Part shown: positions 63,043 to 64,000 of the stretch, piece after piece
Layout: every line of letters starts with the position of its first letter
How positions within the stretch are numbered: position 1 is the stretch's first letter
Origin: Fistularia commersonii
Taxonomy: Eukaryota; Chordata; Actinopteri; Syngnathiformes; Fistulariidae
Direction: 5' to 3'
DNA length: 64,000 nucleotides
Assembly: GCA_037954325.1 (NCBI GenBank)
Contig: JBBMNZ010000017.1
Coordinates: 9,659,501-9,723,500, forward strand
Made by a program: the position numbers and the translations under genes
Notes under the pieces: model-generated
Databases searched by the model: none
What the model saw: the letters and a program-made list of their open reading frames with translations, nothing else
What the model was told of the DNA's origin: nothing

Positions 63043-64000
63043 GGAGCTGCATGGGGCCGCAGCAGTACCTTGTGGTGACCAAGAGCAATGGGGCTGCAAC
63101 CTGGGCAGGTAGACCTAGCAACAGAGCGCAAATCCAACACTTGTGATGAAAATGATGATGATGATAATGATTGTGATGATGACAATGATGATGATATAAT
63201 GATGATGATGATGATAATGATGATAATAATAAAGATGAGGAAGAGAAGGAAATGGGAACATGAGGATGAAAAATAATGAGGTTATGAGGAAGAAGTAAAA
63301 AAATGTTCTAAAGAAAATCATTGGTATTTTGAAGACAGCTTAATCCACTGCCTCTTTAATCTGAAGGTCTAAAAGTAAACTATTATGTTTAATTGTTACT
63401 GGAGCTTTGATTCTGAATGAAAGAGCACCCAGAAAATCAAGTTGGGCTGTTTTATGAAATTAATGAAATACCTGTTTCAAAGAGAGAATTAATTTAAAAG
63501 ATGAGGCCATTGGAATTTAAGAATGTGTCCTTTGCACATTACCTCTTGTCATTTGTTGTCTATGAAATGTTAAGAGAATCTGATCTCAATTGTGGTTGGA
63601 AATCTTTTAATGCTGTTTGCTGTCACACTGCTCAATCTCCCTTACCCTTTATCTCTGTTGCCTTGTAGCATGTGCTTGCCAGTCGGATCTGTTGAATAGG
63701 CCATCCCAGTCTGTATTAACCAGGATTGAATGGTTCTGTCTCTCTTTCAGGCAGTCTTTGCTACTGCCATCTCCTAGTGCCTTAAAAGCAGAGTCTATGA
63801 CGCCATTTCAGGAGTTTATAGATTGTACATTTAAGCAGGCTTGCAGCACTTAACCTTCAGACTTTCAATATGATGGGCTTGTTGCCTAAATACAAGGATT
63901 CAGCTTGTGTTTAAACTGGCAAATGTTTGACTTCAGTTTGTTTTCTAACTCAGAGTATGGATTTACTTTAGCTAGAGGCTGCACATTTAGGGCTTTGACT
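63043..64000 (+). other. hipk3: hipk3 3' UTR (continues past window)
   Basis: After the stop codon a (GAT)n-rich block lies at 63,142-63,233 and contains an AATAAA (63228-63233) that may arise from the repeat. No convincing downstream GT-rich element follows it, so the 3' UTR probably extends past the right edge, as the long human HIPK3 3' UTR does. Confidence 0.5.
63142..63233. repeat. (GAT)n / (GATGAT) tract in hipk3 3' UTR
   Basis: Interrupted GAT/AAT trinucleotide repeat 100 bp after the hipk3 stop codon. Confidence 0.9.

Noticed and set aside
63228..63233. hipk3 polyadenylation signal
   Set aside because: The AATAAA lies inside a GAT/AAT repeat and lacks a clear downstream element, so I did not call it as the transcript end.

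Overview
This is a stretch of vertebrate nuclear genome, almost certainly from a ray-finned (teleost) fish. It is AT-rich, the genes have many introns with GT-AG junctions, long (AC/TG)n microsatellites are frequent, and the dispersed repeats (Tc1/mariner with 'CAGTGGGG' type ends, hAT, RTE/Rex3-like LINEs, a tRNA-headed SINE) are typical of fish. Nothing bacterial, viral or CRISPR-like was seen. Exons were read by eye from splice sites, reading-frame continuity and remembered resemblance to the human proteins; no search was run.

Layout. (1) 127-11,808, minus strand: ccdc73, a coiled-coil gene running off the left edge, with ten coding exons visible plus a non-coding first exon. (2) 12,379-18,041, plus strand: depdc7, 12 coding exons, complete, 565 codons, head-to-head with ccdc73. 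(3) 18,480-19,190: a hAT transposon relic. (4) 19,749-25,504, plus strand: tcp11l1, 9 coding exons, complete, 499 codons, with a non-coding first exon ending at 19,521. (5) 25,505-31,980: 3' UTR and intergenic DNA with a decayed Tc1 element. (6) About 31,980-64,000, plus strand: hipk3, with a non-coding first exon, 17 coding exons (34,832-63,042, 1,375 codons) and a 3' UTR reaching the right edge. All three complete coding chains sum to an exact multiple of three and keep frame at every junction, which is strong internal support.

The order ccdc73(-), depdc7(+), tcp11l1(+), hipk3(+) matches human 11p13, except that PRRG4 and QSER1 (between CCDC73 and DEPDC7) and CSTF3 (between TCP11L1 and HIPK3) are absent. 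This fits one of two duplicated teleost segments after reciprocal gene loss. The genes do not form a known pathway: they are a coiled-coil protein, a DEP-domain protein, a Tcp11-family protein and a nuclear Ser/Thr kinase.

I did not find a new biological system. The points most worth a second look are a GC-AG intron in depdc7, a poly-alanine upstream ORF in the hipk3 leader, the hipk3 exon 2 arrangement (the exon that makes circHIPK3 in humans, here followed by a 226-bp intron), a Tc1 derivative ending 46 bp before a hipk3 exon, and a motif cluster between tcp11l1 and hipk3.
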